A stretch of DNA of 64,000 nucleotides from Streptomyces sp. NBC_00377 (GCF_036075115.1 NZ_CP107958.1:7688001-7752000); one strand, 5' to 3'; shown: positions 16,404-24,970, numbered from the stretch's first letter. Numbers and translations: made by a program. Notes: a model not told the origin generated them from the letters alone.

Positions 16404-16886
16404 TCACCGGCCGTAGGCCTGCTCGCAGATCGCCGCTTCCGGACTGTCACCCTGCCATCCGCCGTACTTTTTGCCGAGGGCGCACACATCCGCGTTCCTG
16501 CGCACCTCCGCCTCCACGTCCGGGATCTCCACACGAGGCCGTGAGTGCGGCCGGGCGGGACGGGTGTGCGGCCGGACGTGCGGACGGGAACGGGACGACG
16601 GCGGCTGTCCGGCCCCGCCGCTCCCCGGCACGGCCGCCGTCCGACGCCGCTGCGCCGACGCGATCGGTTCCGGTTTCCGGGACGGCCCGACCATCTCCAG
16701 CGCCTCACGGGCCGGCGCCTGCACGACCTGCACCTCGGCCCGGCCGCCCGGTCGCGGCACGGACGGCCGGGACGGCGTCACGGCAGGTCCGGGGGCGACC
16801 GGGCGCTGCGTGGTGGTCACGCATCCGGTGAGGGCCCAGACGGCCACGGTGACCAGGAGCGCTGCGGTAGTCGTCGTTCGATGCAC
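16404..16886 (-). CDS. proline/arginine-rich lipoprotein with C-terminal Cys motif
   Basis: About 160 aa. The signal ends in lipobox 'LTGC', followed by a Pro/Arg/Ser-rich low-complexity stretch of about 90 residues and a compact C-terminal motif 'NADVCALGKKYGGWQ' plus 'AAICEQAYGR' whose two cysteines may form a disulfide. Predicted extracytoplasmic; function unknown. GTG 16886 gives a short n-region; an in-frame GTG at 16949 would add 21 basic residues and cannot be excluded. Confidence 0.65.
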   Translation of the reverse strand: MHRTTTTAALLVTVAVWALTGCVTTTQRPVAPGPAVTPSRPSVPRPGGRAEVQVVQAPAREALEMVGPSRKPEPIASAQRRRTAAVPGSGGAGQPPSSRSRPHVRPHTRPARPHSRPRVEIPDVEAEVRRNADVCALGKKYGGWQGDSPEAAICEQAYGR

Positions 16887-16997
16887 CCGCGCAACTCTGG
16901 TGGTTCGGGACGCCCGGGCGACAGCGGAGAGCCGGAGGTTGCCCCGCACGGGTGATCTCGCACCCCGTACGGGGGAGCGGGCCCGCCCGCGCTGACG

Positions 16998-17510
16998 TCA
17001 CTCCCCGGTGGAACCGTCGATGCGCTCACGGATCAGGTCGGCGTGGCCGTTGTGCCGGGCGTACTCCTCGATCATGTGGGTGTAGATCCATCGCAGGCTG
17101 AACGCCTCGTCCGTGAACCTGCTCCGCCCCCGGGAGAACTCGGCCAGTCCGAACCCCGCCGCGTACCGCCGGGCGACCTCGATCTCGGTGTGCCAGGTGG
17201 CGAGGGCCTCCGCCCCGGTGTCCTGCTCGGTGAGGTGGAACTCGCCATCAGGGTTCTCGTCGCTGTAGTGGAGCGGGCCGGCCCCGTCGTCGGCGAGCAC
17301 CCTGCGGAACCAGCTGCGCTCCACCTCCGCCATGTGCCGCACCAGGCCCAGCAGGGACAGCGGGGACGGCGGCACCGAGGCGGTGCGCAGCTGCGCGTCC
17401 GTGAGCCCCTCGCACTTCCACGCCAGGGTCTGCCGGTGGCGGTCCAGCCAGCCTTCCAGCATGGCGCGTTCGTCGGCGTTCGGGGCGGGTCGGGTGCGCT
17501 GCGTCGTCAT
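16998..17510 (-). CDS. DinB-family metal-binding protein
   Basis: About 170 aa four-helix-bundle DinB/DUF664 protein. The metal-binding histidines are visible in 'LVRHMAEVERSWFRR', 'ATWHTEIEVARR' and 'HMIEEYARHNGHADLIRE'. In the family, a three-His site supports thiol transfer (mycothiol- or bacillithiol-dependent enzymes); in Streptomyces a mycothiol link is plausible but inferred. ATG 17510 was chosen; the frame continues upstream without a better start. Confidence 0.82.
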   Translation of the reverse strand: MTTQRTRPAPNADERAMLEGWLDRHRQTLAWKCEGLTDAQLRTASVPPSPLSLLGLVRHMAEVERSWFRRVLADDGAGPLHYSDENPDGEFHLTEQDTGAEALATWHTEIEVARRYAAGFGLAEFSRGRSRFTDEAFSLRWIYTHMIEEYARHNGHADLIRERIDGSTGE

Positions 17511-17694
17511 CCCCGCATGGTGGCTCCGACAGGCCCCGCCACACCACGGGATTTCCTCACGGACCGGCGGCGACCGGCCGGGAAAGGACCCGTATGCTGC
17601 CGTACACAGTGGGCCGGACGGTGGGCCGAGCGGTGGGTTCGGGCCGTGGCCGGGTCGCGGGACGGTCAAGGGGACCGGCAATGAGGGAGCGCCC

Positions 17695-18606
17695 GTGAAG
17701 GTCGGCTGCATCGGACTCGGCGACATCGCGCAGAAGGCGTATCTGCCGGTGCTCGGCGCACTGCCCGGGGTCGAGCTGCACCTCCAGACCCGCACCCCGG
17801 CAACCCTGGACCGGGTCGCCGGCGGTCTTCACCTGCCCCGCGGACAGCGCCACCACGACCTCGGCGCGCTGCTGGCCGCCGGACTCGACGCGGCCTTCGT
17901 CCACGCGCCCACCGGCGCCCACCCCGAGATCGTCTCCCGGCTGCTGGAGGCGGGCGTCCCGACGTACGTGGACAAGCCCCTCGCCTACGAACTCGCCGAC
18001 TCCGAACGCCTCGTCGCGCTCGCCGAGGCACGGAACGTGTCCCTCGCCGTCGGCTTCAACCGGCGCCTCGCGCCCGGCTACGCGCAGTGCGCCGACCATC
18101 CGCGCGAGCTGATCCTCATGCAGAAGAACCGGGTCGGGCTGCCCGAGGAACCGCGCACGATGATCCTCGACGACTTCATCCACGTCGTCGACACCCTGCG
18201 TTTCCTGGCCCCGGGTCCGGTCGACGACGTCACCGTGCGCGCCCGGGTCGAGGACGGACTGCTGCACCATGTCGTCCTCCAGCTCGCCGGGGACGGCTTC
18301 ACCGCGCTCGGCGTGATGAACCGGCTCAGCGGTTCGAACGAGGAGATCCTCGAGGTGTCCGGGCAGGACACCAAGCGTCAGGTCGTCAACCTCGCCGAGG
18401 TGATCGATCACAAGGGGCAGCCGACGGTGCGGCGGCGCGGCGACTGGGTGCCGGTCGCCCGGCAGCGCGGCATCGAGCAGGCGGTCCTCGCCTTCCTGGA
18501 CGCCGTGCGCGCCGGCAAGGTGCTCAGCGCCCGGGACGCGCTGGCGACTCACGAACTGTGCGAGCGCGTGGTACGAGCGGTGCGGGAGCGGTCCGCCGCG
18601 ACCTGA
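17695..18606 (+). CDS. Gfo/Idh/MocA-family oxidoreductase
   Basis: About 303 aa. The Rossmann motif 'VGCIGLGDIAQKAYLPVL' opens the protein, 'YVDKPLAYELADSERLV' holds the conserved EKP-like Lys (here DKP), and 'MILDDFIHVVDTLRFL' carries the catalytic-site His. NAD(P)-dependent oxidation of a sugar or cyclitol is the family role. GAGGGAG at 17683-17689 precedes GTG 17695. Its last 83 bases overlap the convergent lnt gene, a long antisense overlap for two conserved genes. Confidence 0.83.
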   Translation: MKVGCIGLGDIAQKAYLPVLGALPGVELHLQTRTPATLDRVAGGLHLPRGQRHHDLGALLAAGLDAAFVHAPTGAHPEIVSRLLEAGVPTYVDKPLAYELADSERLVALAEARNVSLAVGFNRRLAPGYAQCADHPRELILMQKNRVGLPEEPRTMILDDFIHVVDTLRFLAPGPVDDVTVRARVEDGLLHHVVLQLAGDGFTALGVMNRLSGSNEEILEVSGQDTKRQVVNLAEVIDHKGQPTVRRRGDWVPVARQRGIEQAVLAFLDAVRAGKVLSARDALATHELCERVVRAVRERSAAT

Positions 18607-20095
18607 CCGCCCGCGCCCCCTCCGTCAGTCCGAGGGCCGCGAGCACCAGCAGGGCCAGCTGGACCGGCCAGTCGCCGTAGCGGACATACGGGGTGACGCC
18701 GTCGGCCAGCGGAACGTCGTAGACGGCCGTCGTGCTCGCGTCCGTGCCCAGCCACGAGCCGACGCGCCGGCCGCTCGCGTCGTACACGGCCGAGACGCCG
18801 GTGAGGGTGGAGTGGACGAACGGCCGCCCGGTCTCCGCGGCGCGCAGCGCGCCCAGCGAGGCGTGCTGCGCGGGCGCCCAGCTCTGCTGGAAGGACGAGG
18901 TCGACGACTGGGCGACCAGCACGTCCGCGCCGTCCTCGGCGAGGTGCCGGCTCATGTCCGGGAACGCCGTCTCGAAGCACACCATCGGCCCGATGCGCAG
19001 CCCGGGCCCCGCGTTCATCACGACCTGCCCCGTGCCGCGCCGCCGGTCCTCGCCCGCCGCCTTGCCGACGGAGGTCGCCCAGCCGAGCAGCGAACGGGCC
19101 GGTATGTACTCGCCGAACGGCACCAGCCGCATCTTGTCGTAGCGGTCGCCGGTCGGGCCGCCCGGACCGACGAGGATGGAGCTCTTGTAGATGCCGGGCC
19201 GGTCGGAGCGGCGCGCGTCGACGTTCACGAGGATGTCCGCGCCGGTGACGCGGGCCAACTCCGCTGTACGCCGGGCCAGATCCGGCCGCTCGGCGAGGTC
19301 GTAGCCGACGCTGCTCTCGCCCCAGACGATCAGGTCCACGTCCTGCCCGATCAGACGCCGGGTCAGCTGTTCCTCGCGATCGAAGCGCCGGTCGGGCCCA
19401 TCGATCACCCCCGCCTGTACGACGGCGATGCGGGTCTGCCCGTCGGGATCGGGGCGGGGCGCCCACACCCACGCGGCCGAGGCGGTCGCGGCGGTGGCGA
19501 CGAGACCGGCGACGGCCGGCGCCCTGGACGCCGGCACGCAGACCAGGACGGCGACCGCGACGTTGACCGCCACCACCAGGAGACTGAGCAGCCACACCCC
19601 GCCGACGGAGGCGAGCCGCAACGCGGGCTCCACCTGCCACTGACTCGCGCCGAGCATGCCCCACGGACCCCCGAGCCCCTGCCAGGAGCGGACGAGCTCG
19701 ATCACCAGCCAGCCCGAGGGCAGCACCAGCAGAGCGGCGGACATCCGCCCACGGGTGGGGATCACCTCCTCGGCGAGAAACCGGCGGACCAGCCACGCCC
19801 ACGGAGCCCACAGGGCGCCCAGCAGCGCGGCTATGACGAGGGTGAAGACATGCAGACTCGGCAGCAGCCAGTGGTGCATGGCCAGCATGAATCCGAAACC
19901 GCCGCCCCAGCCGTCGTGGGCGGCCCGTCTCCCGGTCGGCGCGGAGCGGATCAGCAGGATCCACGGGACGAGCGACAGGTAGGCCCACCACCACAGGGCC
20001 GGCGCGGGGAACGCGAGCACGGGCAGCGCGCCCGCCAGGGCCGCGACGGCCGTACGCCGCCAGGGGGAGGTGAGCCAGAGGCCGAACGTCTTCAT
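18524..20095 (-). CDS. lnt: apolipoprotein N-acyltransferase
   Basis: 523 aa. Residues 1-210 contain about seven membrane helices. The nitrilase-like domain has the full Glu-Lys-Cys triad: 'WGESSVGYDL' (Glu), 'YDKMRLVPFGEYIP' (Lys) and 'PMVCFETAFP' (Cys). A final helix lies near 'VQLALLVLAALGL'. The enzyme adds the third acyl chain to lipoprotein N-termini at the membrane; streptomycetes usually carry more than one Lnt homologue. Its 3' end runs 83 bases into the convergent Gfo/Idh gene. Confidence 0.9.
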   Translation of the reverse strand: MKTFGLWLTSPWRRTAVAALAGALPVLAFPAPALWWWAYLSLVPWILLIRSAPTGRRAAHDGWGGGFGFMLAMHHWLLPSLHVFTLVIAALLGALWAPWAWLVRRFLAEEVIPTRGRMSAALLVLPSGWLVIELVRSWQGLGGPWGMLGASQWQVEPALRLASVGGVWLLSLLVVAVNVAVAVLVCVPASRAPAVAGLVATAATASAAWVWAPRPDPDGQTRIAVVQAGVIDGPDRRFDREEQLTRRLIGQDVDLIVWGESSVGYDLAERPDLARRTAELARVTGADILVNVDARRSDRPGIYKSSILVGPGGPTGDRYDKMRLVPFGEYIPARSLLGWATSVGKAAGEDRRRGTGQVVMNAGPGLRIGPMVCFETAFPDMSRHLAEDGADVLVAQSSTSSFQQSWAPAQHASLGALRAAETGRPFVHSTLTGVSAVYDASGRRVGSWLGTDASTTAVYDVPLADGVTPYVRYGDWPVQLALLVLAALGLTEGARAVRSRRTAPAPLVPRARTVRESPARPGR

Positions 20096-20200
20096 ACGGC
20101 ACCTCCCTACCCGCGATGGGAGTCTTCAGTGTGCGCGTCTCGGACGATCTCCGACAGGGCGCGTTCCGGCCCGGTCGGTTCCCCCGGGAGCGCTCCGGGC

Positions 20201-20668
20201 TCAGCCGGGCATACGCCGCCACTTCTCCCGGACGACCACGTCCCGCACCCGCCATCCGTCGTCCGTCCGCAGCAGACCGAAGGAGTACCGGCCGCCGCAC
20301 ACGAAGTCCGGCGCACCGGCCTCCGCGTCGTCCTGGCCGGCCGCCAGCCGCATCGGATTGACGTAGTCGGCCTGCACCCGCGCCGTGTCGCCCGTGTCCT
20401 GCTCCAGGACCCCGAAGCTCACCCGGCGGTTGACGATGAGGTGCTGCCGCATGGCGAACACCCGCATGCTCTCCGCGAGCCACGAGGCGACGTTCCCGGC
20501 CTCCCCCTCGATACCACCGGCGGAGCGGTAGTCCGCTCGCCCGTCCGACGTGAACAGTTCCCGGTACGCCGTCCAGTCACCGTCGTCGACCGCCACGGCG
20601 TAGTCGGTGATCAAGCCGTCCACGGCCAACCGGTCCAGCACGGCGGCGAGTTCCACACGCTGCGTCAT
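20201..20668 (-). CDS. SnoaL-like/NTF2-fold protein
   Basis: About 155 aa cone-shaped alpha+beta barrel: 'LITDYAVAVDDGDWTAYRELFTSDG' and 'RHLIV'-like 'MRQHLIVNRRVSFG', then 'GRYSFGLLRTDDGWRVRDVVVRE'. SnoaL_4 relatives include cyclases, hydroxylating-dioxygenase small subunits and dehydratases; several Asp and His residues line the expected pocket, but chemistry cannot be assigned. ATG 20668 (MTQRVELA) was chosen over the longer frame. Confidence 0.75.
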   Translation of the reverse strand: MTQRVELAAVLDRLAVDGLITDYAVAVDDGDWTAYRELFTSDGRADYRSAGGIEGEAGNVASWLAESMRVFAMRQHLIVNRRVSFGVLEQDTGDTARVQADYVNPMRLAAGQDDAEAGAPDFVCGGRYSFGLLRTDDGWRVRDVVVREKWRRMPG

Positions 20669-20865
20669 GGGCCCGAGTGTTGGGCACGCGAGCTGTCCAG
20701 CCAAGGTCTGTGCGGGGATCGATCCGGCATCGGCGGGTCAATTCGGTGCACGAGCGGACGCGGGGGCCGTCAGGCTGTTGCGGTGAACGGCCCGAACGTG
20801 ACGTGGAACCAGCGCACGCCCGACTCGACGGTCCGCACCCGCCGAGGGCCCCATAACCCCCACGA

Positions 20866-21045
20866 GCCGAACAGGAACCCAGGTTCCGCATACGCGCCGC
20901 CCACACCGACTCCACCACCGTCGACCAGGCCTACCGCCCGGAGATCGGCAACGCGGCAGCCCGCGACGGCCACCTCCCGCCGGCGTGGAGCCGGGAGCGC
21001 ATGACGTGGATCATCAAGGCGCGTTCGCAGCCTTCAGGGACATGA
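20866..21045 (+). pseudogene. N-terminal fragment of a DUF4291 gene
   Basis: The frame reads 'RIRAAHTDSTTVDQAYRPEI' through 'RDGHLPPAWSRERMTWI', about 50 residues that align with the start of the intact DUF4291 protein at 25023-25616 (minus). It has no start codon (an in-frame TAA lies at 20854) and loses similarity after MTWI-K, exactly where the 17-bp repeat arm TCAAGGCGCGTTCGCAG (21014-21030) begins. It ends at TGA 21043. The remaining three quarters of the gene are absent here. Confidence 0.75.
21014..21030 (+). repeat. 17-bp dispersed repeat, right-arm copy
   Basis: TCAAGGCGCGTTCGCAG differs at two bases from the right arm of the hairpin at 24928-24970. It marks the break in the DUF4291 fragment. 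Confidence 0.6.
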
Positions 21046-21093
21046 CCCTGATCCCTGGCCTGCATCAACTCGCTTGGGTGTGCCCGCCGAAGG

Positions 21094-21765
21094 ATGGATC
21101 ATGGCTGCGTGAGGAAGCGGACGAAGAAGGAATCCCTGGTCGAGCAGCCAGACTGTGGGCCGGAGCTTTCCGCGTACCAGCAGGCGATGCGTAAAAGGCT
21201 CCTCGCGGCCCCCGTTGTGCCGGCGCCCGAGCCCTGGCAGCGCATCGCCTACGCTCCTGTCGGCGGGCTGCTCGGGATCGGTTTCGTGTCGCATCCGGAC
21301 ACCGGACACGACTTGGTGATGGTCGTCTCGCACGACGGTCACGGCCTCTTCGACGCCGTCACGGGAGAGAAGATCGCCCGGGACCGTGACCCCGCCCCCG
21401 AGGACAGCACCCCTGACGCTGACGCCGATCTGTCGTGCCCTGGCTTGGGACCGGTCGCCGGAAGCAGAGTGCGCATCGCCGGGCTCTTCGGAGGAGGACT
21501 GCACACCACTACCGCGGGCAGTTGGGCTCTGGAAGTCGTCGCCCCGGCCTGGCCCAACGAGCGTGTCCTGCTCTCCCGTGGCAGCGGACTGCCCCACTCC
21601 GGTCCATATGGTGAGCGATGGTGGCACATCTTCCACTCCAACTACTCCGAGCTCCGAGCTGTCGGTTTCTCGCCCTCCGGGCAGACGCTTGCCGTAGCGA
21701 CGAGCAGTGATCTGTCCCTGTGGACCCGCCGGACCAGCCACAGCCGCAGTGGTGCTGAAGCCTGA
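21094..21765 (+). CDS. hypothetical protein, parent of a downstream chimera
   Basis: 223 aa, not recognised. It contains 'LLGIGFVSHPDTGHDLVMVV', 'DAVTGEKIARDRD' and 'HIFHSNYSELRAVGFSPSGQ'. These resemble beta-propeller-like repeats in which a value, display string and status are described, but no blade count is clear. There is no signal peptide or membrane segment. About 75 bases (21276-21350) are copied, with divergence, into the chimeric pseudogene at 26183-26260. The start is uncertain: ATG 21094 is used, GTG 21109 is equally possible. Confidence 0.6.
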   Translation: MDHGCVRKRTKKESLVEQPDCGPELSAYQQAMRKRLLAAPVVPAPEPWQRIAYAPVGGLLGIGFVSHPDTGHDLVMVVSHDGHGLFDAVTGEKIARDRDPAPEDSTPDADADLSCPGLGPVAGSRVRIAGLFGGGLHTTTAGSWALEVVAPAWPNERVLLSRGSGLPHSGPYGERWWHIFHSNYSELRAVGFSPSGQTLAVATSSDLSLWTRRTSHSRSGAEA

Positions 21766-21952
21766 CCGAACCGGGCTCAACTCATCGCGAGCGTCACCTT
21801 CCCAGAGCCCTTCATGTCACGTCCTCAATGGCAGGGGAAGGTGTCGACCGAGGCTGCTCTGCTCCACGTCGAGGCTGTCTCGTGGCGCACCTGCGCAGGG
21901 CCTTGCGTCCTGGCCGGCGGCCGCCGTTCGGATCACCCAAGGCGACCCTTCA

Positions 21953-22144
21953 GGTGATTGGCGGACACCCTGTGAGCCAGACAGCCGTCGCAGGGGTACG
22001 ACGTCTCAGCAGAGGACCGAACCCAGATGGCGTGAGGAGCTTGGGGATGTACGCAGCAGTCCGGCGGTACGAAGGGGTGACCGATTCGGCCGAGGCGGCA
22101 CGTCTCGTGAACGAGGGGTTCGTGCCGCTCATGCGCCAGGTCTC
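21953..22144 (+). repeat. duplicated block, copy 1
   Basis: From GGTGATTG at 21953 to about 22144 this DNA is nearly identical to 25985-26183, apart from scattered substitutions and a short indel near 22000. It covers the upstream region and first 30 codons of the ABM-like gene. Confidence 0.8.
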
Positions 22145-22331
22145 CGGCTTCGTGGCCTACTACTGGCTCGATACCGGGGAGGGAGTGATGGTCTCCACCA
22201 GCGTCTTCCAGGACCAGGCCGGTGCCGAAGAATCGATCTCGAGGGCTGCGGACTTCGTGCGGGACAACCTGGCGTCACTGCTTCCCAACCCTCCCGAGGT
22301 CATGGCCGGCGAGGTGGTGGCTTCCGCATGA
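22047..22331 (+). CDS. small ABM-like (dimeric alpha/beta barrel) protein
   Basis: 94 aa. 'MYAAVRRYEGVTDSAEAARL' and 'SGFVAYYWLDTGEGVMVSTSVFQDQAGAEES' follow the antibiotic-biosynthesis-monooxygenase-type ferredoxin-like fold, with 'FVRDNLASLLPNPPEVMAGEV' as last helix and strand. Such proteins can be small monooxygenases or simple stress barrels; no catalytic residue is diagnostic. GGAG lies at 22035. The first 90 bases, with upstream DNA from 21953, are duplicated at 25985-26183. Confidence 0.7.
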   Translation: MYAAVRRYEGVTDSAEAARLVNEGFVPLMRQVSGFVAYYWLDTGEGVMVSTSVFQDQAGAEESISRAADFVRDNLASLLPNPPEVMAGEVVASA

Positions 22332-22444
22332 CAGCGTTCGGACCAGCCACGTGAGATGGTCTCCAAGGCTGTACCGGCCTGCCGTGCCCACATCGTCGCC
22401 CTCCTCAGCGTTGATCCCTCGAAGTGCCATCGGCAGCAAGAGGG

Positions 22445-22461
22445 CTGTGAACACGGCTTGA
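22445..22461 (+). repeat. 17-bp dispersed repeat, left-arm copy
   Basis: CTGTGAACACGGCTTGA, followed by CCTGG. Same orientation and sequence family as 23947-23963 and 24928-24944. It lies between the ABM-like gene and the GNAT-AAA gene. Confidence 0.65.
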
Positions 22462-22582
22462 CCTGGCAGACGGGAGGCATTCACCTCACTGGGACACTTG
22501 GGTGATGAGATGCGAGGAGTCTGCTGCGCTCGGCACTCACCACCCCCGCAAGGGATAATGAGGGTTCGCCGCGGTAGGTGAG

Positions 22583-23869
22583 GTGATAGCGGTGCCCCCA
22601 TGGCATCTGCGCGACTACCACGATGACGATCTTGACCAGGCCATCGAGATCTGGGACCAGAGCCGTGAGACGGACGAGGACCGGGTGTTTCCGGTCTCCG
22701 AGGTGATGGCCGCGGCCAAGGCCGGTCCGACGGCAGTGGTCGCGGTGGTCGGCGACGAACTGGTGGGCATGGCCGTGGCGCAGGCCTATGGCCAGCGGGG
22801 GTGGATCCTCCTGGTGGCACTCGCCTCCCGCTGGCGCGAGCGCGGGATCGGCAGTGCTCTCCTCGCCGAGCTCGAACGGCGCCTGCGGTCCCTGGGCGTG
22901 CGCCACCTCAGCGCGCTGCTGCCCGCCCACGTCGCCGGCACGAAGGCTCTGGAGAACTCCGGCTACCAGTCCCGCGACGGCCTGACCTACTACGAGAAGC
23001 TCGAACCACCCGGAGCCCCCAACGCCGAAGTCCTCGCGTCACTGGGCGGCCGGATGCTGCTCGGGGGACTGTGGGACGCCATGGCCGGCATGGAGCGGGA
23101 GAAACAGGTCATCGAGCGCCGGGTCGTGCTTCCGCTGACGGAGCCTGCGCTGGCCGACCGGTACGGGGTCGTCCCTCCGAAGGCAATCATCCTGTTCGGT
23201 CCTCCCGGCACCGGGAAGACCAGCTTCGCCAAGGCGGTCGCCTCCCGGCTCGGCTGGCCGTTCGTGGAACTCTTCCCCTCCCGGCTCGCGGCCGACACGA
23301 GTGAGGGGCTGGGCACAGCGCTGCGGGAGGTCTTCGCGGACCTGGCGGAACTCGACTCGGTGCTGCTCTTCATCGACGAGGTCGAGGAGATCGCCGGCGT
23401 GCGGTCCGGGAAAGCTGTCGATCCGGGACATGGGGTGACCAACGAGTTGCTCAAACTGATCCCTGTCTTCCGCGAACACGACGCACGGCTGCTGGCCTGT
23501 GCCACCAACTCCGTGCGCTCTCTCGACCCGGCTTTCTTGAGGCCGGGCCGGTTCGACTACGTCATTCCCATCGGCCCACCTGATCCGACCGCCCGCGCGG
23601 CGATCTGGGCCCGCTATCTCAGGGCCGCCGGTGACTCGGTGGACCTCATGCAACTGGTCGAGGCCAGCGAGTTGTTCACCCCGGCCGACATCGAATTCGC
23701 AGCCCGCAAGGGCGCGCAGGCGGCGTTCGAGCGCGAGGTCGCACAGCGAAAGGGCCGACCGGCCACCACCGATGACTTCATGACCGCCATCGCCGACACC
23801 CGGCCGACGCTCACCGCACAGGCGATCAAGGAGTTCACCGAGGACATCGAGAAGTACAGTCGCCTCTGA
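22583..23869 (+). CDS. GNAT acetyltransferase fused to an AAA+ ATPase
   Basis: 428 aa, two enzymes in one chain. Residues 1-140 are a GNAT domain with acetyl-CoA loop 'RERGIGSALL' (85-94). After a linker, residues about 195-350 are a classical AAA module: Walker A 'GPPGTGKT' (206-213), Walker B 'LLFIDEVEE' (261-269), sensor-1 Asn in 'ACATNS', arginine fingers in 'FLRPGRFD'. A helical lid follows. The AAA part resembles FtsH/spastin/proteasomal-type unfoldases but has no protease or pore domain. An -10-like GATAAT lies at 22554. It is flanked by copies of the 17-bp repeat. Acetylation coupled to remodelling of a protein is inferred; the partner is unknown. Confidence 0.85.
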   Translation: MIAVPPWHLRDYHDDDLDQAIEIWDQSRETDEDRVFPVSEVMAAAKAGPTAVVAVVGDELVGMAVAQAYGQRGWILLVALASRWRERGIGSALLAELERRLRSLGVRHLSALLPAHVAGTKALENSGYQSRDGLTYYEKLEPPGAPNAEVLASLGGRMLLGGLWDAMAGMEREKQVIERRVVLPLTEPALADRYGVVPPKAIILFGPPGTGKTSFAKAVASRLGWPFVELFPSRLAADTSEGLGTALREVFADLAELDSVLLFIDEVEEIAGVRSGKAVDPGHGVTNELLKLIPVFREHDARLLACATNSVRSLDPAFLRPGRFDYVIPIGPPDPTARAAIWARYLRAAGDSVDLMQLVEASELFTPADIEFAARKGAQAAFEREVAQRKGRPATTDDFMTAIADTRPTLTAQAIKEFTEDIEKYSRL

Positions 23870-23946
23870 GACCGGTGCTGCCGCTCAGTCCAGGTCTCCG
23901 GTCCGCACAGGTGAGACGATCGTTGCCTCCGTGCAGGTGACAAGGT

Positions 23947-23963
23947 CTGTGGACACGGCTTGA
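23947..23963 (+). repeat. 17-bp dispersed repeat, second left-arm copy
   Basis: CTGTGGACACGGCTTGA, one base different from 22445-22461, in the gap after the GNAT-AAA gene. It is enclosed by an 8-bp inverted repeat GGTGAGAC (23910-23917) / GTCTCACC (23969-23976), which suggests a hairpin. Confidence 0.6.
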
Positions 23964-24015
23964 CGTGGGTCTCACCGTCGTTCCCTGCGGACCTCAAGCC
24001 GGTACGTGCCTACGA

Positions 24016-24762
24016 TCACTTGGAAGTCGCCGGCTTGCTGAGCTTGTCCAGCTGTGTCCTGATGATCTCTTCCGGTACGACAGCCGGCCCCTTGGCCCTT
24101 GCCCCTCCGGGGCGGTTGAACGCGTAGAACATGGCGACCGTCGCCCTTTGCCGAACGGCCACCACGGCGTAGGGAACTCGGACGGGCTCGTCGTCCTCGC
24201 TGAACGCCGCGAGCTGTGTGAGCCGTAGGGACACGGATTCATCGCCGTAGCCGGGGTCGGCCTGGAGTACGACCTCGTCGTACCGAAAGCCCACTCCGAC
24301 GTCCAAGAAGGTCTTGCATCGTTTGGCGGCCGTGCGGAGTGCGTCGATCACCCGAGCGGCATCCCCGGCGCCGTGTGACGCAAGGATCATGGTTGTTCCG
24401 GGGCTGTGCTCCTTCGGGGACATCATCCGGCCGATGCGCGCGGTGGCTGTGAAGCCGCTGCTTCCCCCCGTTGCCTGAACGACGGGCGCGCATTCGGCAG
24501 GATCCGCCGTCCTGTGAGACGCCGCGGGAGCAGCCAGGGTCTGTTCGACCTCGTAGCCGTCGAGATCCGTGTCCGTGATCGCTACCCGCTCCAGGTCCGC
24601 CTTGCCCAACGGCTTGTCCTCTGCGCCGGCCGTCTTGGTCTCTTCCGACGCTGCGCCTGCCCGGGAGCCCTGCCCCGACGCACATGCGGAGAGCACAAAG
24701 AAGGTCATGAGCATGGCAATAGCAATGCCGACCCGTGATTGGCGAACCACTCTCATCCCCAC
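24016..24762 (-). CDS. hypothetical secreted lipoprotein
   Basis: 248 aa. The signal ends in lipobox 'LSAC', followed by a Ser/Gly/Ala linker and a 190-residue domain. Features are 'ITDTDLDGYEVEQTL', 'CAPVVQATGG', 'AAKRCKTFLDVGVGF', 'YAVVAVRQRATVAMFYAFN'. The pattern is like PknH-type sensor or other actinobacterial lipoproteins with one disulfide, but I cannot name a family. GTG 24762 is used; ATG 24756 is equally plausible. It lies between two copies of the 17-bp repeat. Confidence 0.65.
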   Translation of the reverse strand: MGMRVVRQSRVGIAIAMLMTFFVLSACASGQGSRAGAASEETKTAGAEDKPLGKADLERVAITDTDLDGYEVEQTLAAPAASHRTADPAECAPVVQATGGSSGFTATARIGRMMSPKEHSPGTTMILASHGAGDAARVIDALRTAAKRCKTFLDVGVGFRYDEVVLQADPGYGDESVSLRLTQLAAFSEDDEPVRVPYAVVAVRQRATVAMFYAFNRPGGARAKGPAVVPEEIIRTQLDKLSKPATSK

Positions 24763-24927
24763 CCGTTTGACTGTACGAGCGCGCGCAAGTGCCCGCCGGC
24801 TCAGAAGTACCGCCCGAGCCCTCCACCCGGCTCAAAGCATCAAGCAGCAGAGTAGATCGTCAGCTCGGGAGGCGGAACGGGTTTTGGGGCTGAGGGACGA
24901 TGCGAGTAGCGCTGTCCCGGAAAAGGT

Positions 24928-24970
24928 CTGTGAACGCGCCTTGACTTGGATCATCAAGCCGCGTTCACAG
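24928..24970. repeat. 17-bp dispersed repeat as a complete hairpin
   Basis: Left arm CTGTGAACGCGCCTTGA (24928-24944) and right arm TCAAGCCGCGTTCACAG (24954-24970) pair with a single mismatch around a 9-base loop. It is the only copy with both arms. It lies between the ends of nothing coding on the plus strand and the DUF4291 stop on the minus strand, so it could simply be a terminator, but single arms recur at 21014, 22445 and 23947. Confidence 0.65.

Noticed and set aside
18549..20483. Very long minus-strand frame overlapping lnt
   Set aside because: The lnt frame carries all catalytic motifs; this one is an Arg/Gly-rich shadow in another frame.
22445..24970. Integron-style cassette array
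   Set aside because: No integrase, the repeats lack attC-type paired core sites in most copies, and genes are in both orientations. Kept only as an observation about repeats.
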